The translations under genes and the position numbers were made by a program. A stretch of 64,000 nt of DNA, from assembly GCF_040183065.1 (NCBI RefSeq), contig NW_027185502.1, forward strand, positions 1,539,501 to 1,603,500, given 5' to 3'. Positions 33,796 through 45,703 of the stretch are shown here, piece after piece (the stretch's first letter is position 1; each line of letters starts with the position of its first letter). This DNA comes from Periplaneta americana (taxonomy: Eukaryota; Arthropoda; Insecta; Blattodea; Blattidae). The notes beneath the pieces were generated by a model. That model saw nothing but the letters and a program-made list of their open reading frames with translations. It ran no database searches and was not told the DNA's origin.

Positions 33796-34042
33796 GAAGA
33801 GTCCACTGCAAGAATGATGGATGTCATTTGGAATACATTTTGCAGGAGAAGCAATTGAAAGTTTGAAATGCTTAGCGCTCAAAGCTTAACTGAGATTTTC
33901 CGACCATTACTGGACAATGACTATCAGTGTTAATGCCATATAACTCTCTATGTACATTCTATATGTCTTAAGCTATGCATTGACAGTCTTGGTTCATTTT
34001 CGATAAGAAAGTGACATCCATCATTCTTGCAGTGGACTCTTC
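33796..34042. mobile_element. 247-bp MITE with AATT flanks
   Basis: Both ends read gaagagtccactgcaagaat in inverted orientation, about 30 bp matching. AATT lies on both sides (33792-33795 and 34043-34046). It is inserted immediately upstream of the repeat-Y segment that begins 'cttttaacaagaaaatgg', which matches 6384-6400. The superfamily is unclear. Confidence 0.8.
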
Positions 34043-34046
34043 AATT

Positions 34047-34490
34047 CTTTTAACAAGAAAATGGTTTACATACAAATTAACTTTTCCTATTTCTCTTTTT
34101 GTTCCTAAAAAACCCTTCCCTCTGCGATTTGTTTATATAATTATGTAAGTTACATGTATATTAACTGAATAATTAGCCCTACTATATAGCCAGAAATTTA
34201 GTAAAACAAGTTATTGTAATAATTCCTGCCTTTATTCCAGGGCTGGGCATCGGGAGCGGAACCAGTCTCTAAACGGGGACGCTTAATATTCATCCGTCAC
34301 TCAATCAACGCTGCGCGGTTTTCGGCGGGGAAGAAAGGCGATGAAGAGAAATCATAGGGCTCCCCGTGAGAGAGTAGAATCCGCTCTTGGTGCCCAGCCC
34401 TGCTTTATTCGCTACACGTGCATGTACTTCCCTGATGTCTACTTTACGACGCTATGTACTGGATGCGCTATGCGCTCGTGATCAAGGTCG
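34047..34490 (+). repeat. Repeat Y, copy C flank (outside the duplication)
   Basis: Matches 6384-6650 of copy B. A 165-bp hAT MITE is inserted at 34238. This flank is present once, so the tandem duplication begins to its right. Confidence 0.75.
34238..34402. mobile_element. 165-bp hAT MITE with perfect 8-bp duplication
   Basis: Ends cagggctgggca and tgcccagccctg are inverted. ctttattc occurs exactly on both sides (34230-34237 and 34403-34410), and copy B of repeat Y shows the empty site (tttattcgctgc near 6560). A sister copy lies at 61856-62022. Confidence 0.95.
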
Positions 34491-34701
34491 ATGTTTTCTA
34501 CAATGATTGGGAGCTAACATCGTCTTATCCTTGCCCTAGAGGATTTCTATGAAAACTGCTGTCACATACCTTTTCACAAAACATAATTCAATTATCGAAA
34601 ATGGACGCGAATAACAAAGTCCATCTGACGGAAATATGACATGTGCCTATGAATGATTATGAATTAAGAGAGGTGGATAAAAATAGTACATTATGCAACG
34701 A

Positions 34702-34803
34702 GCCTATAATGATAGTAATTAAGACGCAAGTATGGATGTTTATGAAACGAGCGCAAGCTCGTTTCATAATATTCATACGAACGTCTTAATTACCATTATA
34801 GGC
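34702..34803. repeat. 102-bp palindrome inside unit 1
   Basis: Arms around 'gcctataatg' and 'cattataggc', with the centre 'gaaacgagcgcaagctcgtttc', pair over most of their length. The same palindrome is at 39776-39877. An 18-bp inverted pair (ctctttatgctcgaccat, 34817-34834 and 35317-35334) follows and brackets a further 518 bp. Confidence 0.8.
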
Positions 34804-36210
34804 AAGTTTCATACGACTCTTTATGCTCGACCATATTTCTAACTTGAAATTATTCAGATGAATACATTTTATTTGTATCTGACAAGATCGGAAGTGACCT
34901 TCTTCTAGGTCGTGAATAGTGAGATGTGCGCAGACGCGAAATTATTGATTTTTTCCGAGGAACAATAATATCACTGACCTTGATGTAATCCCGTTAAACT
35001 AGATATAACCTTGATTATTGAATTCTACATTGAAAAACGAGATGACAAATTTAATTTATTTGAATATTATTTAGAATTAACGCTAATTATTATAGTAACA
35101 GAACATAACCTTCTGCGACAGTATTGCATTTCGAGCCTCCGTGACTTTTAGCTAATTCTCTTTCGATTGCATATCCGAGAATAATCGATACTTGCGGTTT
35201 TATAACGGTACAAAGCTGACTTGTCATTGGCTGAACACCTGTACTTTAATGAGTAGTGCACTTTAATGACATGCATTAAAGGACTGCTACCTGGTGTATA
35301 ATTAGTACATTTAGGCATGGTCGAGCATAAAGAGACAATTACTCGTATCCATTGTGGAGATTGAACATAATTAATATTTTTAAAGTAAGGCATGTAGTCC
35401 GAAACCGGTATCAACACTTGTGTTCTAAAATGAAATCAATTCTCGAATTTTGTTCAATAAACACATTAGATATGGGATCCAGTGGTACTAATATTAAGGA
35501 TGAGCATCTGAGTAATATAATATATTATAAACATATAGTTACTTACTAGTTTGAAGATGTTTGTGTGGGCTTCAACGCGGTGCAACATGTGCTAGAAAAG
35601 GAAAATAAAATATTAAAAATCATGTTAAAAACATAGTACTGCGTCGGTAATTGTCAGCAGTACCTTCTGATTTATTACTAATGCCAATGACAGCAAACCA
35701 AGGAAACAATGTAGCCTGATGACATGTTCGTCAGAATAACTGCCACGAAATCCTTAGAATTACACATATAACGTATACATACAGGATGAATACTAAATGC
35801 CGTCTTCGAAGACCAGGGCGTAATAGACCACATCAAAACATGCATACATAAGATAGGAACCAATACTCTATCTTGCAATGTTTCCCAATTGTCTTTTGGG
35901 CCAAATATTATTTCCGTGTTAAACGCTTTTGTATGCAAGATTTCAGTTCAGAGTGTGACTCCGACTTGTCCTTATCAAACATCCCGCACTTCCAAATTAC
36001 ACTTCCTTACTCCAAGCATGACGCACACAGGTTTGCTAGGATTTAGTCCAAGACCGTACAACGGGCGACTCGCGCACCACACTTTGAAAACCGGCGCCTG
36101 TTTGACGTAGGCAATGTAAACATCACGTGCTCACCTTACTTCAAAATGACAAACAGATACGTATTGTAATGCCAGTTTAAACTGTCACATTGGACAGAGA
36201 ACTCACTGTA

Positions 36211-36706
36211 CAGTTAGGTCCGAAAGTATTGTCAACCCCTTTGTTTGTATGTTGATTTGCATCCATTTTGAACATATCATAGCAGATCTGTGACGTTTCA
36301 GCTTGTTAGGTGATCCAGAACATAATATGTGGACCTTCATTATTACGGAACATGTGATGCGGCGCCAAGTCCTGTGTGAAATTTTCCGCAGCAAAGGCGT
36401 GTGATTTCCCTTTGGGGAATAATTAAGCAGCATGTCTCGAAACATGGATACCAGACAATTCAAGATTTGAAGCAAGCTGTTAGGGAGGCATTCAGGGAAA
36501 TCACAACGAATTTTCCTGCGGAAAATTTCGCACAGGACATGGCGCCTCATCATTTTGTGCAGCGACAATGATGGTGCCCATACTGATGTTCTGGATCACT
36601 AAACAAGCTGGAACGTAAAGCATCAACCATTGCAACATAATAAAAATGGATGCACAGCAACATACAAATAAGTTGGTGGGGGTGACGAGACTTACGCAAC
36701 TCACTG
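36211..36706 (+). mobile_element. Tc1/mariner-like element remnant, unit 1
   Basis: A 496-bp insertion relative to repeat Y copy B. Ends cagttaggtccgaaagt and (reverse strand) cagtgagttgcgtaagt are inverted, and TA flanks lie at 36209-36210 and 36707-36708. Sub-ends around 'gatccagaaca' also pair. Its plus strand encodes the transposase C-terminus (36392-36600): DFPLWGIIKQHV, then QTIQDLKQAVREAFREIT, where the first motif holds the third catalytic aspartate region. The N-terminal two thirds are missing. Confidence 0.85.
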
Positions 36707-37274
36707 TACAGTACTTCAAACAAACCAACTAGCCTACTGTTATTTTCTTCGCAGTTCTTGCGATTAAACGAAGAATTCCGATCATTTCAGAGACAGACAG
36801 GTAATGCGAGCTTAAACAGTGATACATTGCACAGAGAACTCACTGTACAGTACTTGAAAACAAACCAACTACAGTTATTTTCTTCGCAGTTCTTACTCTT
36901 AAACGAAGAATTCCGATCATATCAGGGACAGACAGGTACATGTCGCACACATAACATAGTTATTGTGTTTTTGACATTTAACTCCAAATACTACAGGCTG
37001 TGGGAGGAATGTAACTAACACTCCATTTGATTTTGAGTATTGCCTCTAATATTTCCGTAGCTAATCATCATAATATGACGGATATTATCTCGAATTTCAG
37101 CAACACAATATCCTCTAACACACTCCTGTCTTCCAAGACGACATTTAGTAATCAGCCTGTATATACACAGTGTGTCCCATTTAACTTTTCATTTCCAATA
37201 GCGTGTGAAATATTTCAAATATGCACAAACCGACAATTAAAAGTTAAATTAACTTACATCTGATACATGTAAAG

Positions 37275-38248
37275 CAGAGGACTGCATCGGACGTTTTCGC
37301 TCGAGCGCCAAGTAGTTCATAGCATAATCCGATAGGTACCGCACATGCATGATGGGTAAAATTGTCGCGAGCGATAAATCCTCGAACGACATAAGCCGAG
37401 CGTTAGACATCCGTTCTTGTTACAGTGATGAACTGTGTAGTAACATCATAGATGTTTATCATTTCGAAACTTTGCAGTGTTTAACTAATCTCTCCATAGC
37501 ACAATTACAGAACTTGCTTTAAAATGTAATATAAATATTGTAGGTAAACTTTTTTTTTTTTTTTTTTTTTTTCCCACACGGGAGTGTTTTTTTTTTTTGC
37601 CACATCTGATAGATGTTATTGTATGAAAATGTAATTATTATAAACGAAGAACACAATCACGATAATTCAAGAATCGTATCAAGTTTTCTAGCAACAACAA
37701 TAATCTCTAATAATAAGGTATCAATCGTTGCGTCTGTACATTTGTCCCGCATGATTATTCGTTTTATTATATTTTCTGTGATGTTATCTCTGTACTAATA
37801 TTGTTATTAATCTACTGCTATATCCATAATATTTTGTAAAACGTTTCTACATTGTCGCAGTATATAGGCGGAACACTATAGGCCTATATCCACCTATCAT
37901 ATTATATAATATGTGGTACATCAAATATTGAATAATTATTAATTGGCAATAATAACTGTATATCGGAGTTTTTCGTACTATTTTATTTACAACTTCATGT
38001 TACTGTTTTGGTACGTTCCATTAAACGTTTGTCATAAACGCAGAAAATAAAGCCTTATTTTTACCGTGTGAGCAAAACATATGTGCATCTTATATGTCGC
38101 CTTCCATACAAGATAACACATGTCGGTGAGATGACCTTGTATTGTGCTTCTATTCATTACGAGCGTATCACGACCGATCTTATCTCACTCGAGGGTGCGA
38201 CATTCGACCGAGTTCAAGCGAGCGATTTAACTCCAATGCAGCACTGTG
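37275..38248. mobile_element. 974-bp non-autonomous hAT, unit 1
   Basis: An exact 8-bp duplication atgtaaag lies at 37267-37274 and 38249-38256, and the empty site is seen in repeat Y copy B near 9800. The ends cagaggactgcatcgg and cacagtgctgcattgg (reverse strand) are imperfect inverted repeats, and subterminal tcgctcg motifs occur at both ends. No transposase is encoded. A poly-T run (37550-37573) is inside. Confidence 0.9.
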
Positions 38249-38841
38249 ATGTAAAGTAATTTTTGTACCTGATATAATTTTGAAGATATTAGAGTCATCT
38301 TTCTTCTTTTAAATGGGAACCAACTATGTTTTGTATTGCAAATGATACGTTAGCTCTGTGTAATAAGATATGGCTGCTTTATTGGCTGTTTGAATGTCAC
38401 CGGCAAGAGTAAACATTAACAATGTCTGACCAAGATTCCAATATGAGGAGGACAAATCTGGTTACATTTGTGCGTCAATTAAATCACAATTTGTAGTTAC
38501 TGTACATTTTAATACTACGTATGTGTTGCACATGTTGAAGTGAGACATAAAAGTAGTGTAGAATAAAAAATAAACAATTATTCTCAAAAAACAAAACAAA
38601 ATCTCTGATGTACAATGACATTTCTCGCCGATGGCTAATCTTTCACTTGTCCAGTACAGAACTGAAGAAATAACGGTTGTACTGAGTAGTGTACAGTATT
38701 ATAGTGTGTTCGGTCTTCAATTAAGTCGACATGATAAGGTTGCGTCAGACATTGTTTATGTTTACTCTACTAGGTGACAATCAAACAGTCTGTAAAGTAA
38801 TCAGTTGTTATTAGACAGAGTTAATGGAACATTTGCAATAC

Positions 38842-39564
38842 TTACATAATTATTTACTGGCTTTTAAGGAACCTGGTGGTTCATTACCGCCCTCACATAA
38901 GCCCGCCTTTGGTCCGTACCCTGAGCAAGATTAATACATTCTCTATCATCATATCCCACCCCCTCCCAAAAAATCTATTTTACTATTATCCTCCCATCTA
39001 CTTCTCGGGCTCCCTAAAGGTCTTTTTCCCTCCGGCCTCCCAACTAACACTCTATATGCATTTCTGGATCCACCCATACGTGCTACATGCCATGCCCATC
39101 TCAGATGTCTGGATTTAATGTTCCTAATTATGTCAGGTGAATACAATGCGTGCAGTTCTGTGTTGTGTAACTTTCTCCATTCTCCTGTAACTTCATCTCT
39201 CTTAGTCCCAAATATTTTTCTAAGCACCTTATTCTCAAACACACCCTTAACCTATGTTCCTCTCTCAAAGTGAGAGTCCAAGTTTCAGAACCATAAAGAA
39301 CATCCGGTAATATAACTGTTTTATAAATTCTAACTTTCAGATTTTTTGACAGCAGACTGGATGATAAAATCTTCTCAACCATATAATAACAGGCATTTCC
39401 CATATTTATTCTCTGTTTAATTTCCTCCCGAGTATCATTTGTATTTGTTACTGTTGCTCCCAGATATTTGAACTTCTCTACCTCTTCAAAAGATAAATTT
39501 CCAATTTTTATATTTCCATTTCGTACAATATTCTCGTCACGAGACATAATCATATACTTTGTCA
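38842..39564 (-). pseudogene. RTE-like LINE 3' end, unit 1, cut by the duplication breakpoint
   Basis: Minus-strand frames give TKYMIMSRDENIVRNGNIK, EKFKYLGATVTNTNDTREE, KVRIYKTVILPDVLYGSETW and the RxxWAWHVARMG... C-terminus. The 3' tail (degenerate taag repeats) faces 38842. The 5' end stops at the tandem junction, so this copy is truncated by the duplication rather than by reverse transcription. Confidence 0.85.
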
Positions 39565-41274
39565 ATGTTTTCTACAATGATTGGGAGCTAACATCGTCTT
39601 ATACTTGTCCTAGAGGATTTCTATGAAAACTGCTGTCACATACCTTTTCACAAAACATAATTCAATTATCGAAAATGGACGCGAATAACAAAGTCCATCT
39701 GACGGAAATATGACATGTGCCTATGAATGATTATGAATTAAGAGAGGTGGATAAAAATAGTACATTATGCAACGAGCCTATAATGATAGTAATTAAGACG
39801 CAAGTATGGATGTTTATGAAACGAGCACAAGCTCGTTTCGTAATATTCATACGAGCGTCTTAATTACCATTATAGGCAAGTTTCATACGACTTTTTTATG
39901 CTCGACCATATTTCTAACTTGAAATTATTCAGATGTATACATTTTATTTGTATCTGACAAGATCGGAAGTGACCTTGTTCTAGGTAGTGAATAGTGAGAT
40001 GTGCGCAGACGCGAAATTATTGATTTTTTCCGAGGAACAATAACATCACTGACCTTGATGTAATTGTGTTAAACTTGATATAACCTTGATTATTGAATTC
40101 GACATTGAAAAACGAGATGACAAATTGAATTTACTTGAATATTATTTACAATTAACGCTAATTATTATAGTAACAGAACATAACCTTCTGCGACAGTATT
40201 GCATTTCCAGCCTCCGTGACTTTTAGCTAATTCTCTTTCGATTGCATATCCGAGAATAATCGATACTTGCGGTTTTATAACGGTACAAAGCTGACTTGTC
40301 ATTGGCTGAACACCTGTACTTTAATGAGTAGTGTACTTTAATGACATGCATTAAAGGACCGCTACCAGGTGTATAATTAGTACATTTCGGCATGGTCGAG
40401 CATAAAGAGACAATTACTCGTATCCATTGTGGAGATTGAACAAAATTAATATTTTTAAAGTAAGGCATATAGTCCGAAACCGGTATCAACACTTGTGTTC
40501 TAAAATGAAATCAATTCTCGAATTTTGTTCAATAAACACATTAGATATGGGATCCAGTGGTACTAATATTAAGGAAGAGCATCTGAGTAATATAATATAT
40601 TATACACATATAGTTACCTCAGGGGTGAAGACGTTTGTCTGAGCCCACACACGGTGCAACTTGCGCTGGAAAAGGTAAAAAGAAACTATTAAAAAATCAT
40701 GTTAAAAACATAGTACTGCGTCGGTAATTGTCAGCAGTACCTTCTGATTTATTACTAATGCCAATGACAGCAAACCAAGGAAACAATGTAGCCTGATGAC
40801 ATGTTCGTCAGAATAACTGCCACGAAATCCTTAGAATTACACATATAACGTATACATACAGGATGAATACTAAATGCCGTCTTCGAAGACCAGGGCGTAA
40901 TAGACCACATCAAAGCATGCATGAATAAGGTAGGAACCAATACTCTGTCTTGCAATGTTTCCCGATTGTCTTTTGGGCCAAATATTATTTCCGTGTTAAA
41001 CGCTTTTGTATGCAAGATTTCAGTTCAGACTGTGACTCCGACTTGTCCATATCAAACATCCCGCACTTCCAAATTACACTTCCTTACTCCAAGCATGACG
41101 CACACAGGTTTGCTAGGCCGTACAACGGGCCACTCGCGCACCACACTTTGAAAACCGGCGCCAGTTTGACGTAGGCAATGTAAACATCACGTGCTTACCT
41201 TACTTCAAAATGACAAACACATACGTATTGTAATGCCAGTTTAAACTGTCACAGTGGACAGAGAACTCACTGTA

Positions 41275-41770
41275 CAGTTAGGTCCGAAAGTATTGTCAAC
41301 CCCTTTGTTTGTATGTTGATTTGCATCCATTTTGAACATATCATAGAAGATGTGTGACGTTTCAGCTTGTTGGGTGATGCAGAGCATAATATGTGGACCT
41401 TCATTATTACGGAACATGTGATGCGGCGCCAAGTCCCGTGTGAAATTTTCCGCAGCAAAGGCGTGTGATTTCCCTTTGGGGAATAATTAAGCAGCATGTC
41501 TCGAAACATGGATACCAGACAATTCAAGATTTGAAGCAAGCTGTTAGGGAGGCATTCAGGGAAATCACAACGAATTTTCCTGCGGAAAATTTCGCACAGG
41601 ACATGGCGCCTCATCATTTTGTGCAGCGACAATGATGGTGCCCATACTGATGTTCTGGATCACTAAACAAGCTGGAACGTAAAGCATCAACCATTGCAAC
41701 ATAATAAAAATGGATGCACAGCAACATACAAATAAGTTGGTGGGGGTGACGAGACTTACGCAACTCACTG
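41275..41770 (+). mobile_element. Tc1/mariner-like element remnant, unit 2
   Basis: Same 496-bp length as in unit 1, with TA flanks at 41273-41274 and 41771-41772. The transposase C-terminal relic is again present on plus (about 41456-41664). It was inserted before the duplication. Confidence 0.85.
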
Positions 41771-42056
41771 TACAGTACTTCAAACAAACCAACTAGCCTA
41801 CTGTTATTTTCTCGCAGTTCTTGCGATTAAACGAAGAATTCCGATCATTTCAGAGACAGACAAGTAATGCGAGCTTAAACAGTGTTATTGTACAGAGAAC
41901 GCACTGTACAGTACTTGAAAACAAACCAACTAGACTACTGTTATTTTCTTCGCAGTTCTTGCCATTAAACGAAGAATTCCGATCATATCAGGGACAGACA
42001 GGTACACGTCGCACACATCACATAGTTATTGTGTTTTTGACATTTAACTCCAAATA

Positions 42057-42541
42057 TAGTCCGGGCCAGCTTACTTAATACCCTAAGGGTGAAACCTAAT
42101 CATTTTTCCACTATTACTAAATATGCTAGTGGATTATAGTGATTTTCTAAGTCTCACGTTGAATTTTCTTTTACCAACTTTGTTTCGAATTTGGGATACT
42201 GACAAATACTACAACTGGCAGTTATTTTCTAACTGTTATGTTGGCAGCAATGATTTCGGTTTACAGTAAAGCAAACTGATGAAAATGCAAGTAAGTAAAT
42301 ACATTTTTAGGTTAGGTTCATGAATCGTAAACTCTTTAGTCAAAGCAACGAATTTCATGTTGCCTGACGAAATAAATTGTAATATTGGATCATACTTATT
42401 CTAATTACCAACATAATATGCGAGAAGTCCAGGAGGAAAATATACTGCTTCATAAATAAATTATTGAACCATTTAGGAAACACCTCGCAACATAAAGATG
42501 AGATGTGAGGAATAAGTAAGACATTGTTATTGCTAACACTA

Positions 42542-42608
<67 letters not shown>

Positions 42609-42722
42609 TCAGTACGTAGCATTGTCATTTTACCCTCTTCGGTGATATCTGGTATTAGTTGGCAACACTGAAGAGACTGTCAAATTAGATTTTCAGGAAC
42701 TACTCTTACGTGATTCTCACTA
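42057..42722. mobile_element. 666-bp insertion present only in unit 2
   Basis: Unit 1 is continuous here (ccaaatactacagg at about 36983). Unit 2 is interrupted, with TA on each side (42055-42056 and 42723-42724). Ends read TAGTCCGGG and (reverse) TAGTGAG, so only four bases are clearly inverted. It includes a pure (ATT)n array at 42541-42608. No protein is encoded. Confidence 0.75.
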
Positions 42723-43008
42723 TACTACAGGCTGTGGGACGAAAGTAACTAATAGTCCATTTGATTTTGAGTATTGCCCCTAATATGTCCGTAACTAATC
42801 ATCATAAAATGACGGTTCTTATCTCGAATTTCAGTAACACAATATCCTATAACACACTCCTGTCTTCTAAGACGACGTTTAGTAATCAGCCTGTATATAC
42901 ACAGTGTGTCCCAGTTAATTTTTTACCTCCAATAGCGTGTGAAATATTTCAAATATGCACAAACCGACAATTAAAAGTTAAATTAACTTACATCTGATAC
43001 ATGTAAAG

Positions 43009-43977
43009 CAGAGGTCTGCATCGTACGTTTTCGCTCGAGCGCCAAGTAGTTCATAGCATAATCCGATAGGTAGCGCACATGCATGATTGGTAAAATTGTC
43101 GCGAGCGATAAATCCTCGAACGACATAAGCCGAGCGTTGGAGATCCGTGCTTGTTACAGTGATGAACTGTGTAGTAACATCATAGATGTTTATCATTTCG
43201 AAACTTTGCAGTGTTTAACTAACCTCTCCATAGCACAACTACAGAACTTGCTTTAAAATGTAATATAAATATTGTAGGTAAACGTTTTTTTTTTTCTTTT
43301 CCTCCACACGGGAGTGATTTTGTTTTTGCCTCATGTGATAGATGTTATTGTATGTAAATGTAATTATTATAAACGAAGAACACAATCACGATAATGCAAG
43401 AACCGTATCAAGTTTTCTAGCAACAACAATAATCTCTAATAATAAGGTATCAATCGTTGCGTCTGTACATTTGTCCCGCATGATTATTCGTTTTATTATA
43501 TTTTCTTTGACGTTATCTCTGTACTAATATTGTTATTAATCTACTGCTATATCAATAATATTTTGTAAAACGTTTCTACATTGTCGCAGTATATAGGCGG
43601 AACACTATAGGCCTATATCCACCTATCATATTATATAATATGTGGTACATCAAATATTGAATAATTATTAATTGGCAATAATAACTGTATATCGGAGTTT
43701 TTCGTACTATTTTATTTACAACTTCATGTTACTGTTTTGGTACGTTCCATTAAACGTTTGTCATAAACGCAGAAAATAAAGCCTTATTTTTACCGTGTGA
43801 GCAAAACATATGTGCATCTTATATGTCGCCTTCCATACAAGATAATGCATGTCGGTGAGATGACCTTGTATTGTGCTTCTATTCATTACGAGCGTATCAC
43901 GACCGATCTTATCTCACTCGAGGGTGCGACACTCGACCGAGTTCAAGCGAGCGATTTAACTCCAATGCAGCACTGTG
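43009..43977. mobile_element. 969-bp non-autonomous hAT, unit 2
   Basis: Duplications atgtaaag at 43001-43008 and 43978-43985. Nearly identical to 37275-38248; the main difference is the length of the internal poly-T. Confidence 0.9.
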
Positions 43978-44566
43978 ATGTAAAGTAATTTTTGTACCTG
44001 ATATAATTTTCAAGATATTAGAGTCACCTTTCTTTTTTTAAATGGGAACCAACTATGTTTTGTATTGCAAATGATACGTTAGCTCTGTGTAATAAGATAT
44101 GGCTGCTTTATTGGCTGTTTGAATGTCACCGATAAGAGTAAACATTAACAATGTCTGACCAAGATTCGAATAAGAGGAGGACAAATCTGGTTACATTTGT
44201 GCGTCAATTAAATTACAATTTGTAGGTACATTTTAATACTACGTATGTGTTGCACATGTTGAAGTGAGACATAAAAGTAGTGTAGAATAAAAAATAAACA
44301 ATTATTCTCAAAAAACAAAACAAAATCTCCGGTGTGCAATGACATTTCTCGCCGATGGCTAATCTTTCACTTGTCCAGTACAGAACTGAAGAAATAACGG
44401 TTGTACTGAGTAGTGTACAGTATTATAGTGTGTTCGGTCTTCAATTAAGTCGACATGATAAGGTTGCGTCAGACATTGTTTATGTTTACTCTACTAGGTG
44501 ACAATCAAACAGTCTGTAAAGTAATCCGTTGTAATTAGACAGAGCAAATGGAACATTTGCAGTACT

Positions 44567-45292
44567 TACATACTTACTTACTGGCTTTTAAGGAACCTGG
44601 AGGTTCATTACCGCCCTCACATAAGCCCGCCTTTGGTCCGTACCCTGAGCAAGACTAATCCAGTCTCTATCATCATATCCCTCCTCCCTCAAATCTATTT
44701 TAATATTCTCCTCCCACCTACTTCTCGGCCTCCCTAAAGGTCTTTTTCCCTCCGGCCTCCCAACTAACACTCTATATGCATTTCTGGATTCACCCATACG
44801 TGCTACATGCCATGCCCATCTCAGATGTCTGGATTTAATGTTCCTAATTATGTCAGGTGAATACAATGCGTGCAGTTCTGTGTTGTGTAACTTTCTCCAT
44901 TCTCCTGTAACTTCATCTCTCTTAGTCCCAAATATTTTTCTAAGCACCTTATTCTCAAACACACCCTTAACCTATGTTCCTCTCTCAAAGTGAGAGTCCA
45001 AGTTTCAGAACCATAAAGAACATCCGGTAATATAACTGTTTTATAAATTCTAACTTTCAGATTTTTTGACAGCAGACTGGATGATAAAAGCTTCTTAACC
45101 GAATAATAACAGGCATTTCCCATATTTATTCTCTGTTTAATTTCCTCCCGAGTATCATTTGTATTTGTTACTCTTGCTCCCAGATATTTGAACTTCTCCA
45201 TCTCTTCAAAAGATAAATTTCTAATTTTTATATTTCCATTTCGTACAATATTCTCGTCACGAGACATAATCATATACTTTGTCTTTTCGGGA
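44567..45292 (-). pseudogene. RTE-like LINE 3' end, unit 2
   Basis: Extends slightly beyond the duplication to its own 5' truncation point at about 45292. 'tttgcaatac' borders the LINE on the right (45293-45302) and at the 3' end in unit 1 (38833-38843), consistent with a target duplication of about 10 bp. The C-terminal motif continues further than in unit 1 (GRPRSRWEENIKIDL, GYDDRDWI, RRAYVRAVMNLQVP). Confidence 0.85.
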
Positions 45293-45302
45293 TTTGCAAT
45301 AC

Positions 45303-45703
45303 AAAAGATAACAGCCATTATTTAAAAGGAAACCAACTAAGCCTAATATTTTGAAAATTATTTCATATACAAAAAATACATTACGTATATTAGATGTCCC
45401 CTTCGATTTAATTTAACTTGTAATTGTCGGTTTCTGGATATCTGAAATATTTCACACGCTATCGCAGGTGACGGCGTTAAGTGGGCCATCCTGTATATAT
45501 CTTCATATTTGTGCATTGAATTTATTGGACATATGAAATTATTAACACTTCTTTAGCCAAGTATTTACAGAAACAAAGGATAATGGTGGACTAAATGTAA
45601 TATTCCACTGGTTTTATTAATTCTATTAGTAACGATTGTACTTTAGTGGCCTGGTTAGTATAGGCGAATTATGACACTTTAAATATATGTCTAATTCCTT
45701 TAA
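45303..45703. other. Repeat-Y-like flank and spacer
   Basis: 45424-45506 is the reverse complement of part of repeat Y (compare 37166-37242). The rest is unassigned. Confidence 0.5.

Larger units (their letters stand above)
34491..39564. repeat. Tandem duplication, unit 1 (5,074 bp)
   Basis: Directly repeated at 39565-45283, with the same order of components: a palindrome, repeat Y, a Tc1-like element, a hAT element, and a LINE 3' end. Differences are scattered single bases plus a few indels. The junction at about 39561-39565 joins LINE sequence ('atactttgtc') to the block start ('atgttttctac'), with a shared gtc at the join. Unit 1 therefore carries a LINE cut at the breakpoint. Confidence 0.9.
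39565..45283. repeat. Tandem duplication, unit 2 (5,719 bp)
   Basis: Second unit of the tandem block. The extra length relative to unit 1 is mostly explained by a 668-bp insertion at 42057-42724. It contains the second copies of the palindrome (39776-39877), Tc1-like element (41275-41770), hAT (43009-43977) and LINE (44567-45292). Confidence 0.9.

Noticed and set aside
35148-35417. 89-codon frame repeated at 40223-40492
   Set aside because: Near-identity is explained by the tandem duplication; repeat Y copies A and B do not preserve it.
36203-36568. 121-codon minus-strand frame conserved in both tandem units
   Set aside because: It is antisense to the Tc1-like transposase relic and conserved only because of the recent duplication.
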